A stretch of 64,000 bases of DNA from M3007 sp964646615 (GCA_964646615.1 CAZYEV010000065.1:1-64000); one strand, 5' to 3'; counted from the stretch's first letter, positions 25,508 through 34,313 are shown. Translations and numbers: made by a program. The notes: a model not told the origin generated them from the sequence alone.

Positions 25508-25902
25508 TTACCATGGCAGCGCCGGTAAGTGGCCGGGCAAACGCCAAAGACCTCCTTGAAGCGCCGGGTAAAATAGCTGGAGTCGTTGAAGCCCGTTTTC
25601 CGGGCAATTTGCTCAATGGAGCACTCCGGGCATGTGAGCAGCAGTTTTGCCGCGCGCTCCAGTCGCATCTGGCGCACGTAGGCAGTGGTGGACAGGCCCG
25701 TGGTGTCTTTGATTTTTCGGTGTAGATCGGTGCGGCTCATAAACATTTTGCGCGTCAGGTGCCCGACGTTAAGTTCCGGATCGGCGAGGCACTGCTCAAC
25801 GGTTTGACGCAGCCGGCTCAGGAAAATTTTAGCACTGGTTGGCATCATGTCGTGAAGATTATCGGTGAATAAGGATATGGTTGCAGGCTGGTCGAGCAAC
25901 AT
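25489..25902 (-). CDS. AraC-family DNA-binding regulator, probable eCIS activator
   Basis: A 137-residue protein that is little more than an AraC/XylS DNA-binding domain. The first helix-turn-helix is ELNVGHLTRKMFMSRTDLHRK, the second is CSIEQIARKTGFNDSSYFTRRFKEVFG, ending CPATYRR. There is no recognisable N-terminal ligand-binding or receiver domain; starts at 25902 or at 25848/25845 are possible. The domain resembles those at the end of Bacteroidota hybrid regulators. It is the only regulatory gene next to the eCIS, is on the same strand, and its 3' end overlaps the direct-repeat operator, so control of the eCIS (and perhaps of itself) is likely. Confidence 0.85.
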   Translation of the reverse strand: MLLDQPATISLFTDNLHDMMPTSAKIFLSRLRQTVEQCLADPELNVGHLTRKMFMSRTDLHRKIKDTTGLSTTAYVRQMRLERAAKLLLTCPECSIEQIARKTGFNDSSYFTRRFKEVFGVCPATYRRCHGNLEHMS

Positions 25903-26583
25903 GGGCTGTTGAATGAGGTAGCGTTCAGAACTGTCAGTCGCTCCGAATAGAGAACCTTTTGCCTCTACCGTTTCAAAAACACCTTATGCCCCGCCGGCCG
26001 GCGGCCATAAGAATTATACAGGCTTGCTTCGAGAAGCGAGCACACGGTCGCTCCTGCTTGTATCCTCTGAGGGAAGAATTTTTCTCTCCCCAAAACCAGG
26101 AAAAATGTGCGGGAAGTTGAAGGCTTAACGGGTGGCCAGGCTCGAAATTGTCTGGACTCGATAAAGATATGCACCCGTTTTTGACAGTTGCGCGACGGTT
26201 GCGCACAGGCAGAGTGGGAGGACTGTTTTTCACTCAAGCTAAATGGTATGATACAGGGAACTAAGCCCCTTCCCTGATGAAGGCGCACGTATACTCAAGT
26301 CGGAGGAGGGTAAATTATGTCAACCAGCTTTTGGCTTAATGGGCTTGGCTAACTGACCTTGTGTAAGTCTGCTGTGAGGCAAAAGATTGAAGAACCGCAA
26401 AGGTTTTTTGCTGGCGCTGCTCTCAGCGGTGAAAAAGCTCCACCAGCGCCTATGGGCATAAGCGTGCGTAACATCAGTTTCTAAATGCCTGGCATTAGAG
26501 TCTGCCCGAACTACCAGGATTTGAGGTGAAACGAGCGCCTCATGCCATGAGTCGCCCAAACAAGTTTGGGCGCTACGGGGGTG
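25903..26583. other. Gene-free region of about 680 bp with several palindromes
   Basis: No convincing gene, tRNA or IS end was found. Short frames here (for example minus 25965-26288 and 26320-26559) lack family-like sequence. The region holds hairpin-forming sequences: CTTATG to CATAAG (25983-26011), GCTTGCTTC to GAAGCGAGC (26022-26041, one mismatch), CTCATG to CATGAG (26539-26551) and perfect CGCCCAAAC/GTTTGGGCG (26553-26572). The last lies 11 bp past the carbonic-anhydrase stop and may end that transcript, though no T-run follows. Confidence 0.6.
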
Positions 26584-27096
26584 CTACTGGAACCAGCTGG
26601 CGTAGAACACGTAGTTGTTGGCGATGCGCTGGATCTGGCCCTGGAAGAGTTCGGGCGTGAGGTCTTTGACGCGCCGGGCGGGCACGCCGGCATAGACGCC
26701 GTTGGCCTGGCAGATGGTGTTTTCCAGCACGACGGCGCCGGCGGCGATGAGGCAGTTTTCCTCTACTACGGCCTGGTCCATGATGATGGCACCCATGCCT
26801 ACGAGGACGTTGTCGTGCAAGGTGCAGCCGTGCACGATAGCGCGATGGCCGATGCTGACGTTGTTGCCAATGGTGGTGCCGCACTTCTGATAGGTGCCGT
26901 GCAGGATGGCGCCGTCCTGGATGTTGACCTTGTTGCCCATGCGGATGAAATTGACGTCGCCACGCACGACGGCCTGAAACCACACGGAGCAGTCGTCGCC
27001 CATGACCACATCGCCGATGATGGTGGCGTTTTCGGCCAGGAAGCAGTTCTGGCCAAATTGCGGCTGCATGCCGCGGCAGGGAAGGATGAGGGCCAT
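26584..27096 (-). CDS. Gamma-carbonic anhydrase-like hexapeptide-repeat protein
   Basis: A 170-residue left-handed beta-helix protein with hexapeptide repeats. It has the gamma-class signature RGDVNFIRMGNKVNIQDG, then AILHGT, SIGHRA and IVHGC, which supply the three histidines that bind metal in Cam-type enzymes. The C-terminus is helical (TPELFQGQIQRIANNYVFYA), as in YrdA/PaaY proteins. Members may hydrate CO2 or be inactive paralogues; activity cannot be judged here. It is separated from the upstream thiolase gene by ~130 bp with a strong hairpin, so probably separately transcribed. Confidence 0.85.
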   Translation of the reverse strand: MALILPCRGMQPQFGQNCFLAENATIIGDVVMGDDCSVWFQAVVRGDVNFIRMGNKVNIQDGAILHGTYQKCGTTIGNNVSIGHRAIVHGCTLHDNVLVGMGAIIMDQAVVEENCLIAAGAVVLENTICQANGVYAGVPARRVKDLTPELFQGQIQRIANNYVFYASWFQ

Positions 27097-27168
27097 AGTG
27101 CTGTGTGGGTAACGAAGTGTGAAAAGTAGGGGTGAGGGCTTTTCCTGTTTCGTAAAAACAATTTATTT

Positions 27169-27205
27169 GCCGGGCCTTTTCGGTTTTTTATAGAAAAAGC
27201 CCGGC
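27169..27205 (-). terminator. Hairpin after the thiolase gene
   Basis: Arms GCCGGGC (27169-27175) and GCCCGGC (27199-27205) are perfect complements and are extended by facing T/A runs. On the minus strand it follows the thiolase stop by 20 nt, and further T-rich sequence comes after it. It is likely the thiolase terminator. Confidence 0.55.
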
Positions 27206-27224
27206 GTGCCTGAGGTGTGTGGGC

Positions 27225-28403
27225 TTATACGCGCTCGATGACGATGGCCGTAGCGCCGCCGCCGCCGTTGCAGATGGCGGCCAAGCCTAAAGTGGCGTCT
27301 TTTTGGCGCAAAACGTTGTTGAGCGTGGTTACGATGCGCGCACCGGAGGCGCCCAGGGGGTGGCCCAGCGATACGGCGCCGCCGAAGACGTTGGTTTGCG
27401 CGTGCGCAATGCCCAGCAGGCGCTCGAAGGCCAGGGCTACGACGGCGAAGGCTTCGTTGACCTCGAAGAAGTCAATGTCCGATTTTTCGACGCCGGCCAT
27501 TTGCATAGCTTTAGGCGCGGCTAGGGTGGGGGTAGTGGTGAACCACTCTGGCTCCTGTTCGGCGTCGGCGAAGCCGCGGATTTTGGCCAGTGGCGTCAGG
27601 CCGTATTCGTCCACGGCTTTAGCGCTGGCCAGGATGAGAGCAGCGGCACCGTCGTTGATGGTGCTGGCGTTGGCGGCCGTCACGGTACCATCGGGCGTAA
27701 AGGCCGGGCGCAGCGACGGGATTTTATCGAAGCTGACCTTTTTGTACTCTTCGTCTTCGGTAACGAGCATCGGGTCGCCTTTGCGCTGGGGCACGGCCAC
27801 AGGCACGATTTCTTCTTTGAAGAAGCCGGCTTCGGCAGCGGCGGCAGCGCGTTTGTAGGAGTCAATGGCGAAGGCATCCTGGTCCTCGCGGCTGATGCCG
27901 TATTTGGCTGCGGTGGCATCGCCGCATACACCCATGGCCTTCTGGTTGTAGACGTCGGTCAGGCCGTCTTTGGCTAAGCCGTCAATGATTTCGCCGTGGC
28001 CGTATTTGTAGCCCCACCGAGCATTAGGGATGTAGTAGGGTATCTGGGACATGTTTTCCATGCCGCCGGCCACGACGATGTCGTTGTGGCCCAGCATGAT
28101 GCTCTGGGCGCCGAGGGTGATGGCTTTCATGCCGGAAGCGCACACCTTATTTATAGTGGTGCAGGGCACATTGGCCGGCAGGCCGGCAAAGACGGCCGCC
28201 TGGCGGGCCGGGGCCTGGCCGAGGTTGGCGCTGACGACGTTGCCCATGAGCACTTCGCTGACCCATTCGGGGCGTACGCCCGCTTTTTCTAAGGCGCCCT
28301 TGATGGCGGCGGCGCCCAATTGCGTGGCGCTGACGCCGGCTAACGAGCCGCCAAAACTGCCTATCGGCGTGCGTACGGCGGCAACGATGAAGACTTCTTT
28401 CAT
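27225..28403 (-). CDS. Acetyl-CoA C-acetyltransferase (thiolase)
   Basis: A 392-residue thiolase, normal length for the family. It begins MKEVFIVAAVRTPIGSFGG. The nucleophile Cys is in INKVCASGMKAI (about residue 88), the active-site His in GGAVSLGHPLGASGARIV, and the second Cys in AICNGGGGATAIVIE near the C-terminus. It condenses two acetyl-CoA or cleaves 3-ketoacyl-CoA. No other beta-oxidation or PHB gene is adjacent, so direction and pathway are open. A TACCTTCG element at 28449-28442 (minus) lies 39 nt upstream and may be its -7 box. Confidence 0.93.
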   Translation of the reverse strand: MKEVFIVAAVRTPIGSFGGSLAGVSATQLGAAAIKGALEKAGVRPEWVSEVLMGNVVSANLGQAPARQAAVFAGLPANVPCTTINKVCASGMKAITLGAQSIMLGHNDIVVAGGMENMSQIPYYIPNARWGYKYGHGEIIDGLAKDGLTDVYNQKAMGVCGDATAAKYGISREDQDAFAIDSYKRAAAAAEAGFFKEEIVPVAVPQRKGDPMLVTEDEEYKKVSFDKIPSLRPAFTPDGTVTAANASTINDGAAALILASAKAVDEYGLTPLAKIRGFADAEQEPEWFTTTPTLAAPKAMQMAGVEKSDIDFFEVNEAFAVVALAFERLLGIAHAQTNVFGGAVSLGHPLGASGARIVTTLNNVLRQKDATLGLAAICNGGGGATAIVIERV

Positions 28404-28599
28404 GCTAAAACGGAGATTTGAATGCAGGTTGGAAACGGCGGCGAAGGTACGGCTTGACCCGAACTTCAGGCAGTTTGTGCATCCTGTGAAAGCCTGGGGG
28501 CACGGCTTTGAGTAATGTCATTCACGGCTTTGACGGCAGTCATCCGACCGCCACGGCGTCCAGGCCGACCTTGCACCCGATTTCGAGAGTCAGATCGCT

Positions 28600-28848
28600 A
28601 TGGAAGTCATTTTCGTCCTCATTCTCATCAGCTTAGCCGTAGCCGCAGGTTTTTTAATGGCCTATTTCTGGGCAATGCGCGCCGGTCAATACGACGACGA
28701 TTACACCCCAGCGGTGCGCATGCTTTTCGACGATGAGCTGATTGACCCAAAAGGCGAGTCCCGCAGCGATAATGCCTCTTCACCCGAAGAGGAGAAAGAG
28801 AAATCTGTCACAGTATCCGTAAACGAACATCCGCAACGAATATCCTGA
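28600..28848 (+). CDS. ccoS: cbb3 oxidase assembly protein CcoS
   Basis: An 82-residue protein with one N-terminal membrane helix (EVIFVLILISLAVAAGFLMAYFWAM) followed by GQYDDDYTPAVRMLFDDE. This matches CcoS, which helps insert cofactors in the catalytic subunit of cbb3 oxidases. The C-terminal part is Glu/Ser-rich and variable. It begins the cco operon, with the ccoNO fusion starting 5 bp later. No P-type ATPase ccoI gene lies upstream, where it is often found in this phylum. Confidence 0.88.
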   Translation: MEVIFVLILISLAVAAGFLMAYFWAMRAGQYDDDYTPAVRMLFDDELIDPKGESRSDNASSPEEEKEKSVTVSVNEHPQRIS

Positions 28849-28853
28849 AGGTT

Positions 28854-30992
28854 ATGAGCCGCATTGAACAATTCCATTACGACAACCGGATTGTGCGAGC
28901 CTTTGGCATCGCGTCGTTTGTCTTCGCGCTGGTCGGTATGCTGGTAGGGCTGATTCTGGCCTTTCAGCTCATTTTTCCCGACCTAAACTTGAGCCAGTAC
29001 GGTATTCCGTACACGTCATTCGGACGCCTGCGCCCACTGCACACCAATGCGGTGATTTTTGCCTTTATCGGCAACGGCATTTTTATGGGCGTCTATTACT
29101 CGCTGCAGCGCCTGCTGAAGACCCGAATGTTTAGCGACACGCTGTCGTGGATCCATTTCTGGGGCTGGCAGGTGGTTATCTTGTTGGCGGCGGTGTCGCT
29201 GCCGGCGGGTCTGACGACGAGCAGCGAGTACGCCGAGTTGATCTGGCCGATTGACATCCTCATCACGCTGGTGTGGGTGGTGTTCGGTATCAACATGTTT
29301 GGCACCATCCTGAAGCGCCGCGAAAACCACCTGTACGTCGCCATCTGGTTTTACATTGCCACGTGGGTAACGGTAGCGGTGCTGCACATTGTGCGCAGCT
29401 TCGAATTGCCCTACTCGCTGTTGGGCAGCTATCCGCTGTTTGTAGGCGTACAGGACGCCCTGGTGCAGTGGTGGTATGGCCACAACGCCGTGGCGTTTTT
29501 CCTGACGACGCCTTATCTGGGCGTAATGTACTACTTCCTGCCGAAGGCGGCCAATCGTCCGGTGTATTCGTATCGGCTTTCGATCATACACTTCTGGGCA
29601 CTGATTTTCATTTACATCTGGGCGGGTCCGCACCACCTGTTGTACTCGGCAATGCCGGACTGGGTGCAGTCGCTGGGTACGGTGTTTTCTGTGATGCTGA
29701 TTGCGCCGTCGTGGGGCGGTATGCTCAACGGCCTGCTGACGCTGCGCGGCGCGTGGGACCGCGTGCGCCAGGATCCGGTGCTGAAGTTCTTCGTCGTGGC
29801 CGTTACGGCTTACGGTATGGCTACGTTTGAAGGGCCGATGCTGTCGGTGAAGACGGTGAATGCCATCAGCCACTTTACCGACTGGACGATTGCGCACGTG
29901 CACGTGGGCGCGCTGGGCTGGAACGGCTTCCTGACTTTCGGCGTGCTGTACTGGCTGTGGCCGCGCATGTACAAGACGCAACTGTACTCGGTCAAACTGG
30001 CCAACGTCCACTTCTGGATGGGCACGCTGGGCATCGTGTTCTATGCCATACCGATGTACTGGTCGGGCTGGACGCAGAGCCTGATGTGGAAAGAGTTCAC
30101 GCCATTTGGCACGCTGGCGTGGGGCAACTTCTTAGATACGGTATTCCAGATCATGCCGATGTACGCCATCCGCGCCTTTGGCGGCACGCTGTTCTTTGTG
30201 AGTGTGTGCATTGGTGTGTACAACCTCTACAAGACGGCTGCCCAGGGTTCTTTTGTGGCCAACGAAGCGGCAGAAGCGCCCGCACGTCAGCCGTTGGTGG
30301 AGCCGGCAGGTCAGTACTGGCACAAATGGATTGAGGGCCGTCCGATGCAAATGTTGCTGTGGAGCACGATCCTGATTTCCATTGGCGGCATCGTTCAGAT
30401 CATTCCGATGGTTTTTGTCGAAAGCCAGGTGCCGAAGATTTCCACGGTTAAGCCTTACACACCGTTAGAATTGGAGGGCCGCGACATCTACATCCGCGAG
30501 GGTTGCGTGGGCTGCCATTCGCAGATGATCCGTCCGTTCCGCAGTGAAACGGAGCGCTACGGCGAATACTCCAAGTCGGGCGAATACATCTACGACCGTC
30601 CGTTCCTGTGGGGCAGCAAGCGCACGGGCCCGGATCTGCACCGCGAGGGCGGCAAGTACCCCGATCGCTGGCACTACGACCACATGATTGACCCGCGCAC
30701 CATGTCGCCGGGCTCCATCATGCCGCAATACCCGTTCTTAGCCGACAACGAATTAGACCTGAGCCAGCTGCCGGCGAAAATCGCCACCTTGCGCGCACTG
30801 GGCACGCCCTATCCGAAGGGCTTTGAGAAACGCGCCATCGCCGACGCCGAAGCGCAGGCCCGGCAAATTGCCGCCAAATTGCGCTCAGAGGGCGTCAAGG
30901 AAGAGGGCTTGGAAAAGAAAGAAATTGTTGCACTCATCGCGTACTTGCAGCGCTTAGGCACCGACATCAAAGTGAAGAGCGAGGAGCAGTAA
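28854..30992 (+). CDS. ccoNO: Fused cbb3 cytochrome c oxidase subunits I and II (CcoN-CcoO)
   Basis: This 712-residue protein fuses two normally separate subunits. Residues ~1-475 are CcoN, with about twelve membrane helices and the conserved histidines for hemes b and CuB (HTNAVIFAFIGNG, WWYGHNAVAFFLT, AGPHHLLYSAMPDW, IAHVHVGALGWNG). After a linker, residues ~500-712 are CcoO, with one membrane helix (WSTILISIGGIVQIIPM) and a c-type heme site REGCVGCHSQM (CVGCH at 551-555), then RTGPDLHREGG and the Met-ligand region PGSIMPQYPF. The fusion is known in Bacteroidota. It is the catalytic core of a high-affinity terminal oxidase in the cytoplasmic membrane. Confidence 0.95.
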   Translation: MSRIEQFHYDNRIVRAFGIASFVFALVGMLVGLILAFQLIFPDLNLSQYGIPYTSFGRLRPLHTNAVIFAFIGNGIFMGVYYSLQRLLKTRMFSDTLSWIHFWGWQVVILLAAVSLPAGLTTSSEYAELIWPIDILITLVWVVFGINMFGTILKRRENHLYVAIWFYIATWVTVAVLHIVRSFELPYSLLGSYPLFVGVQDALVQWWYGHNAVAFFLTTPYLGVMYYFLPKAANRPVYSYRLSIIHFWALIFIYIWAGPHHLLYSAMPDWVQSLGTVFSVMLIAPSWGGMLNGLLTLRGAWDRVRQDPVLKFFVVAVTAYGMATFEGPMLSVKTVNAISHFTDWTIAHVHVGALGWNGFLTFGVLYWLWPRMYKTQLYSVKLANVHFWMGTLGIVFYAIPMYWSGWTQSLMWKEFTPFGTLAWGNFLDTVFQIMPMYAIRAFGGTLFFVSVCIGVYNLYKTAAQGSFVANEAAEAPARQPLVEPAGQYWHKWIEGRPMQMLLWSTILISIGGIVQIIPMVFVESQVPKISTVKPYTPLELEGRDIYIREGCVGCHSQMIRPFRSETERYGEYSKSGEYIYDRPFLWGSKRTGPDLHREGGKYPDRWHYDHMIDPRTMSPGSIMPQYPFLADNELDLSQLPAKIATLRALGTPYPKGFEKRAIADAEAQARQIAAKLRSEGVKEEGLEKKEIVALIAYLQRLGTDIKVKSEEQ

Positions 30993-31070
30993 CCATAAAT
31001 GCCTGCCGGGTGCGGCTCGGCCGCGCCCGGCTCGGCCCATTTGTCCACATTTTTCTTCCACATTGTCGCC

Positions 31071-31229
31071 ATGTACAAATACCTGCTTCAATCGGTCGAG
31101 GATGTCAACTGGTTTGGCATCACCGCTCTGCTGATCTTCTTCGGCGTTTTTTGCGTCGTTTTGTTCCGCGTATTTTTCACGAAGAAAAGCACGTGGGAGG
31201 CCAAAGCCCGCATTCCGTTGGAGGACTGA
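31071..31229 (+). CDS. ccoQ: CcoQ-like small cbb3 subunit
   Basis: A 52-residue protein from the ATG at 31071: MYKYLLQSVEDVNWFG followed by a single membrane helix (ITALLIFFGVFCVVLFRVFF) and a short polar tail. Size, topology and position between ccoNO and ccoP fit CcoQ, a stabilising subunit. Sequence conservation in this family is weak, so the call rests mainly on context. Confidence 0.75.
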   Translation: MYKYLLQSVEDVNWFGITALLIFFGVFCVVLFRVFFTKKSTWEAKARIPLED

Positions 31230-31275
31230 TTTTTTCAAAAACGATCGCTGACTTTATCATAAAATGTACATCAAC

Positions 31276-32229
31276 ATGAAACCCGTTCGCAATATCCTGC
31301 TCTTGATATTGATGGCCCTTGCCGAGCACGGCTGGAGTCAGGCTGTAGAAAGCGCCGCTGCTACGCCGGGGCAAGCGCTGTTTCCCAACATCATGACGAT
31401 GGTGCTGGTGGCTACGGCGGCGATACTCTTCATTGTGGCCATGATTTACGTGGTGCGCGTGAACCAGTTCCTGTACAAGCGCGTGCTGGAATTGGAGGCC
31501 GCCAAAGCGGGCGTTACCCTGCCGAAAGAGGCTGCCGAGGCAGTAGCGGCTAAGGTTCAGGAAAGCTTCTGGACGCGCATGCGCAAGAAGTACTGGGAAG
31601 ACCCTGTACCTATTGAGCGCGAGGCCGAGATTATGTTCCACCACGAGTACGACGGTATTCGCGAGCTGGACAACCGCCTGCCGCCGTGGTGGGTCAACCT
31701 GTTCATCATCACCGTGGTGTGGTCGGCCATTTACATGTTCTATTACCACTGGGGCGGCGGCGGCCCGTCGTCTATAGATGAGTATAACCAGGAGGTAGAG
31801 CGGGCGAAGAAAGAAATCGCTGTTGCTATGGCGGGTGCGGCGAATGCCGTGGACGAGAGCAGTGTGGTGGCCCTCACCGAAAGCGCTGCTTTAGCCGAAG
31901 GCGAGCTGATTTTCAAAAACCTCTGCGCTGCCTGCCACGGCCAGCTGGGCGAAGGCGGTGTGGGCCCCAACCTGACGGACGACTACTGGCTTCACGGTGG
32001 AGGCATCAAGAACGTGTTCAAAGTCGTCAAGTACGGCGTGCCCGAAAAAGGCATGATCTCGTGGCAAAGCCAGCTGACGCCGTCCGACATGCAAAAGGTG
32101 GCTTCTTATATTCTGACGCTTCACGGCACCAACCCGCCCAACGGCAAGGAGCCGCAGGGTGAGCTGTGGAAAGAGGAGCCGAAGGAAGCTACCAGTGAAA
32201 CCAGCCCAAGCACCGGAAGTATCAACTAA
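31276..32229 (+). CDS. ccoP: cbb3 oxidase subunit III, CcoP, with one heme c site
   Basis: A 317-residue protein (an ATG 12 nt upstream is equally possible). Two membrane regions are visible: a leader/helix near the start, and VNLFIITVVWSAIYMFYYHWG at ~135-155 after FHHEYDGIRELDNRLPPWW, the CcoP_N pattern. Only one c-type heme motif is present, NLCAACHGQLGEGGVGPNL (CAACH at 217-221), whereas proteobacterial CcoP has two. A distal Met may be in KGMISWQ. The periplasmic domain passes electrons to CcoO/CcoN. It lies in the cco operon after ccoQ. Confidence 0.9.
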   Translation: MKPVRNILLLILMALAEHGWSQAVESAAATPGQALFPNIMTMVLVATAAILFIVAMIYVVRVNQFLYKRVLELEAAKAGVTLPKEAAEAVAAKVQESFWTRMRKKYWEDPVPIEREAEIMFHHEYDGIRELDNRLPPWWVNLFIITVVWSAIYMFYYHWGGGGPSSIDEYNQEVERAKKEIAVAMAGAANAVDESSVVALTESAALAEGELIFKNLCAACHGQLGEGGVGPNLTDDYWLHGGGIKNVFKVVKYGVPEKGMISWQSQLTPSDMQKVASYILTLHGTNPPNGKEPQGELWKEEPKEATSETSPSTGSIN

Positions 32230-32238
32230 TGCCTGGCT

Positions 32239-32275
32239 GCCTGGCCGGGGAGCCGATGCATCTTCCCGGCCAGGC
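32239..32275 (+). repeat. Perfect 11-bp inverted repeat between ccoP and ccoG
   Basis: GCCTGGCCGGG (32239-32249) pairs perfectly with CCCGGCCAGGC (32265-32275) around a 15-nt loop. There is no T-run after it, so it looks more like an mRNA-stabilising or attenuating stem than a full terminator. It lies 10 nt after the ccoP stop. Confidence 0.55.
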
Positions 32276-32316
32276 GCCAGCGTTGGATAGCCATTCTACA
32301 TAAAACAGGCTCAGCC

Positions 32317-33807
32317 ATGACCGACACTAAAAACCTCCAGCCAGATACCCTCACAGAGGATACGGAAAGCTTCCGCGACGCGATTGCCACGGTAGATGCG
32401 CAAGGCAAGCGGATATGGATTTACCCCAAGCAGCCACAGGGGCGGTACTACAACGCCCGCAAATGGGTAACGGCGGTTTTTGTGGCCCTTTTCTTAGTGA
32501 TGCCATTCATTAAGGTGGGCGGTGAGCAGTTTCTGTTACTCAATGTATTGGAGCGCAAGTTTGTGCTCTTCGGCATGGTGTTCAGCCCGCAGGATTTTCA
32601 CCTTTTTGTGCTGGTGATGCTCACCTTTCTGGTGTTCATCATCTTGTTTACGGTGGTCTATGGGCGCCTGTTCTGCGGCTGGGTATGCCCGCAGACGGTG
32701 TTCATGGAAATGATTTTCCGCCGCATCGAGTATTGGATAGAAGGGGATGCCGGCGAGCAGCGTCGCCTGGATAAGGCCCCCTGGACATCGGAAAAAATCC
32801 GGAAGAAAGCCCTCAAGCACGGCATCTTTTTCGCCATAGCGGTGGTGGTGTCCAACTACTTCCTGGCCTACATCATCGGCATGGACCAGGTGCTGCGCAT
32901 TATTAGCGAGCCTATCTCCAAAAACTGGGGAGGCTTTTTGGGCATGCTGGTCTTTTCGGGAGTGTTTTACTTCGTTTTTGCGCGTTTGCGCGAGCAGGTG
33001 TGCACGACCATTTGCCCTTACGGACGCCTGCAGGGAGTGCTTCTGGTCAAAGACACCATCGTTGTTGCTTACGACTATGTGCGCGGTGAGCCGCGCGCCA
33101 AGTTGCGCAAAAACAAAGAGGCCGCCCAGCAAAACCCGGTGCAGCAAATTCAGACCGTCGTCAACGGCGGCACGGCGCCCGCCCGCACGGCCGGCGATTG
33201 CATTGACTGCAACCTGTGCGTGGCCGTGTGCCCTACCGGTATTGACATCCGAAACGGCACCCAGCTGGAATGCACCAACTGCACGGCCTGCATTGACGCC
33301 TGCGACCAGGTGATGGACAAAATCGGACGCCCACGCGGCCTTATCCGCTACGACTCCATGACGGGCATTGAAACCTCGCACCGCCGCATTTTCACTCCGC
33401 GCGTTATCGGCTACACTGCCGTGCTCATCGCGCTTATCGCCTTAGACGTCGCCCTGCTGACCGGACGCGGCTTAGTAGAAGCCATCATCCTGCGCTCGCC
33501 CGGGCAGACGTATCAGGAAAAAGACGCGACCCACCTGACCAACCTCTACACCTTCACCCTCATCAACAAAGCCAACCGAGACCTGCCCGTCGAACTCCGC
33601 TTAGCATCGCCCGAAGGTAACATCCAGATGGTCGGTCAGCCCGTCGGGCAATTGCTCAAAGGCCAGACATACAAGGGGGCCTTTTTCGTCGAATTGGAAA
33701 AGACGCAACTCGAGGGCCGCAAAACCCCCATCGTCATTGAAGTGTGGTCGGAAGGCAAAAAAATTGACCAGGTGAAAACCGCCTTCATGGGGCCGGGCCG
33801 CAATTAA
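32317..33807 (+). CDS. ccoG: cbb3 oxidase maturation protein CcoG (FixG/RdxA-like ferredoxin)
   Basis: A 496-residue membrane protein. It has several N-terminal helices, the CxxxCP motif in FCGWVCPQTVFMEMIFRRIEY, a TICPYGRLQGVL motif, and a two-[4Fe-4S] ferredoxin domain (GDCIDCNLCVAVCPTGIDIRNG, then CTNCTACIDACDQV). An Ig-like periplasmic C-terminus follows. CcoG proteins reduce copper for the CuB site of cbb3 oxidase. Location right after ccoP supports the role. Confidence 0.94.
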   Translation: MTDTKNLQPDTLTEDTESFRDAIATVDAQGKRIWIYPKQPQGRYYNARKWVTAVFVALFLVMPFIKVGGEQFLLLNVLERKFVLFGMVFSPQDFHLFVLVMLTFLVFIILFTVVYGRLFCGWVCPQTVFMEMIFRRIEYWIEGDAGEQRRLDKAPWTSEKIRKKALKHGIFFAIAVVVSNYFLAYIIGMDQVLRIISEPISKNWGGFLGMLVFSGVFYFVFARLREQVCTTICPYGRLQGVLLVKDTIVVAYDYVRGEPRAKLRKNKEAAQQNPVQQIQTVVNGGTAPARTAGDCIDCNLCVAVCPTGIDIRNGTQLECTNCTACIDACDQVMDKIGRPRGLIRYDSMTGIETSHRRIFTPRVIGYTAVLIALIALDVALLTGRGLVEAIILRSPGQTYQEKDATHLTNLYTFTLINKANRDLPVELRLASPEGNIQMVGQPVGQLLKGQTYKGAFFVELEKTQLEGRKTPIVIEVWSEGKKIDQVKTAFMGPGRN

Positions 33808-33869
33808 AGCTGCCCAATGAGGCTCCGCCTTCTCTCTGTCTAATAGTCCATTCAAAAAAGCGCAGTCTT

Positions 33870-34313
33870 ATGAAGTTTCATTGGGGTACCGGCATTGCGT
33901 TGTTTTACAGCGCTTTTGTGATCACGATGCTCATCATGGTTTTCCGCTCGCGTGCGCATGACCCCGGGCTGGTGAGCAAGAACTACTACGAGCTCGACCT
34001 GAACTATCAGGCGCATTTGGAAAAGAAGCAAAATGCAGCCGCGTTGCGCACGCCTGTGGTGGCGCGCTACGACAGCCCTAAAGGCGCTTTTGTGCTGCTG
34101 TTTCCCACCCAGGCAGGCAAGCCCACGGGCAAGATAAAGTGTTTCCGCGCTGCCACCACGCGCGACGACCGCTGGCTCGACATCGAGACCAATGAACAGG
34201 GGATTATGGAAATTCCGGCGGCCGACTTCGCGCCCGGTCGGTGGCATTTGGAGGCCGACTGGCAGGGAGCCGACGGCACGCCTTACTTCCACGAACTCGT
34301 CGTCGTGCGATGA
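33870..34313 (+). CDS. ccoH: CcoH/FixH-like cbb3 assembly protein
   Basis: A 147-residue protein with one N-terminal membrane helix (TGIALFYSAFVITMLIMVF), then RAHDPGLVSKNYYELDLNYQ, the FixH hallmark, and a beta-rich periplasmic domain (GKPTGKIKCFRAATTRDD). It helps assemble or stabilise cbb3 oxidase. Its stop overlaps the start of the next gene by ATGA, indicating translational coupling. Confidence 0.88.
   Translation: MKFHWGTGIALFYSAFVITMLIMVFRSRAHDPGLVSKNYYELDLNYQAHLEKKQNAAALRTPVVARYDSPKGAFVLLFPTQAGKPTGKIKCFRAATTRDDRWLDIETNEQGIMEIPAADFAPGRWHLEADWQGADGTPYFHELVVVR

Noticed and set aside
1..25902. Prophage or type VI secretion system
   Set aside because: No capsid, portal, terminase, integrase, TssJLM or ClpV-like gene is present; DUF4157, DUF4255, DUF5908 and the CIS tape measure point to an eCIS.
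25965..26288. 107-codon frame upstream of the AraC-family gene
   Set aside because: Sequence has no domain-like pattern and spans hairpin-rich DNA.
26320..26559. 79-codon frame possibly from a decayed transposase
   Set aside because: No DDE or HTH motif and no matching inverted ends were found; kept as non-coding.
28404..28599. FNR-type box (TTGAT-N4-ATCAA) upstream of the cco operon
   Set aside because: Looked for because cbb3 genes are often oxygen-regulated; no acceptable match was found.
28515..28736. 73-codon frame overlapping ccoS
   Set aside because: Arg/Pro-rich out-of-frame product of the CcoS coding region.
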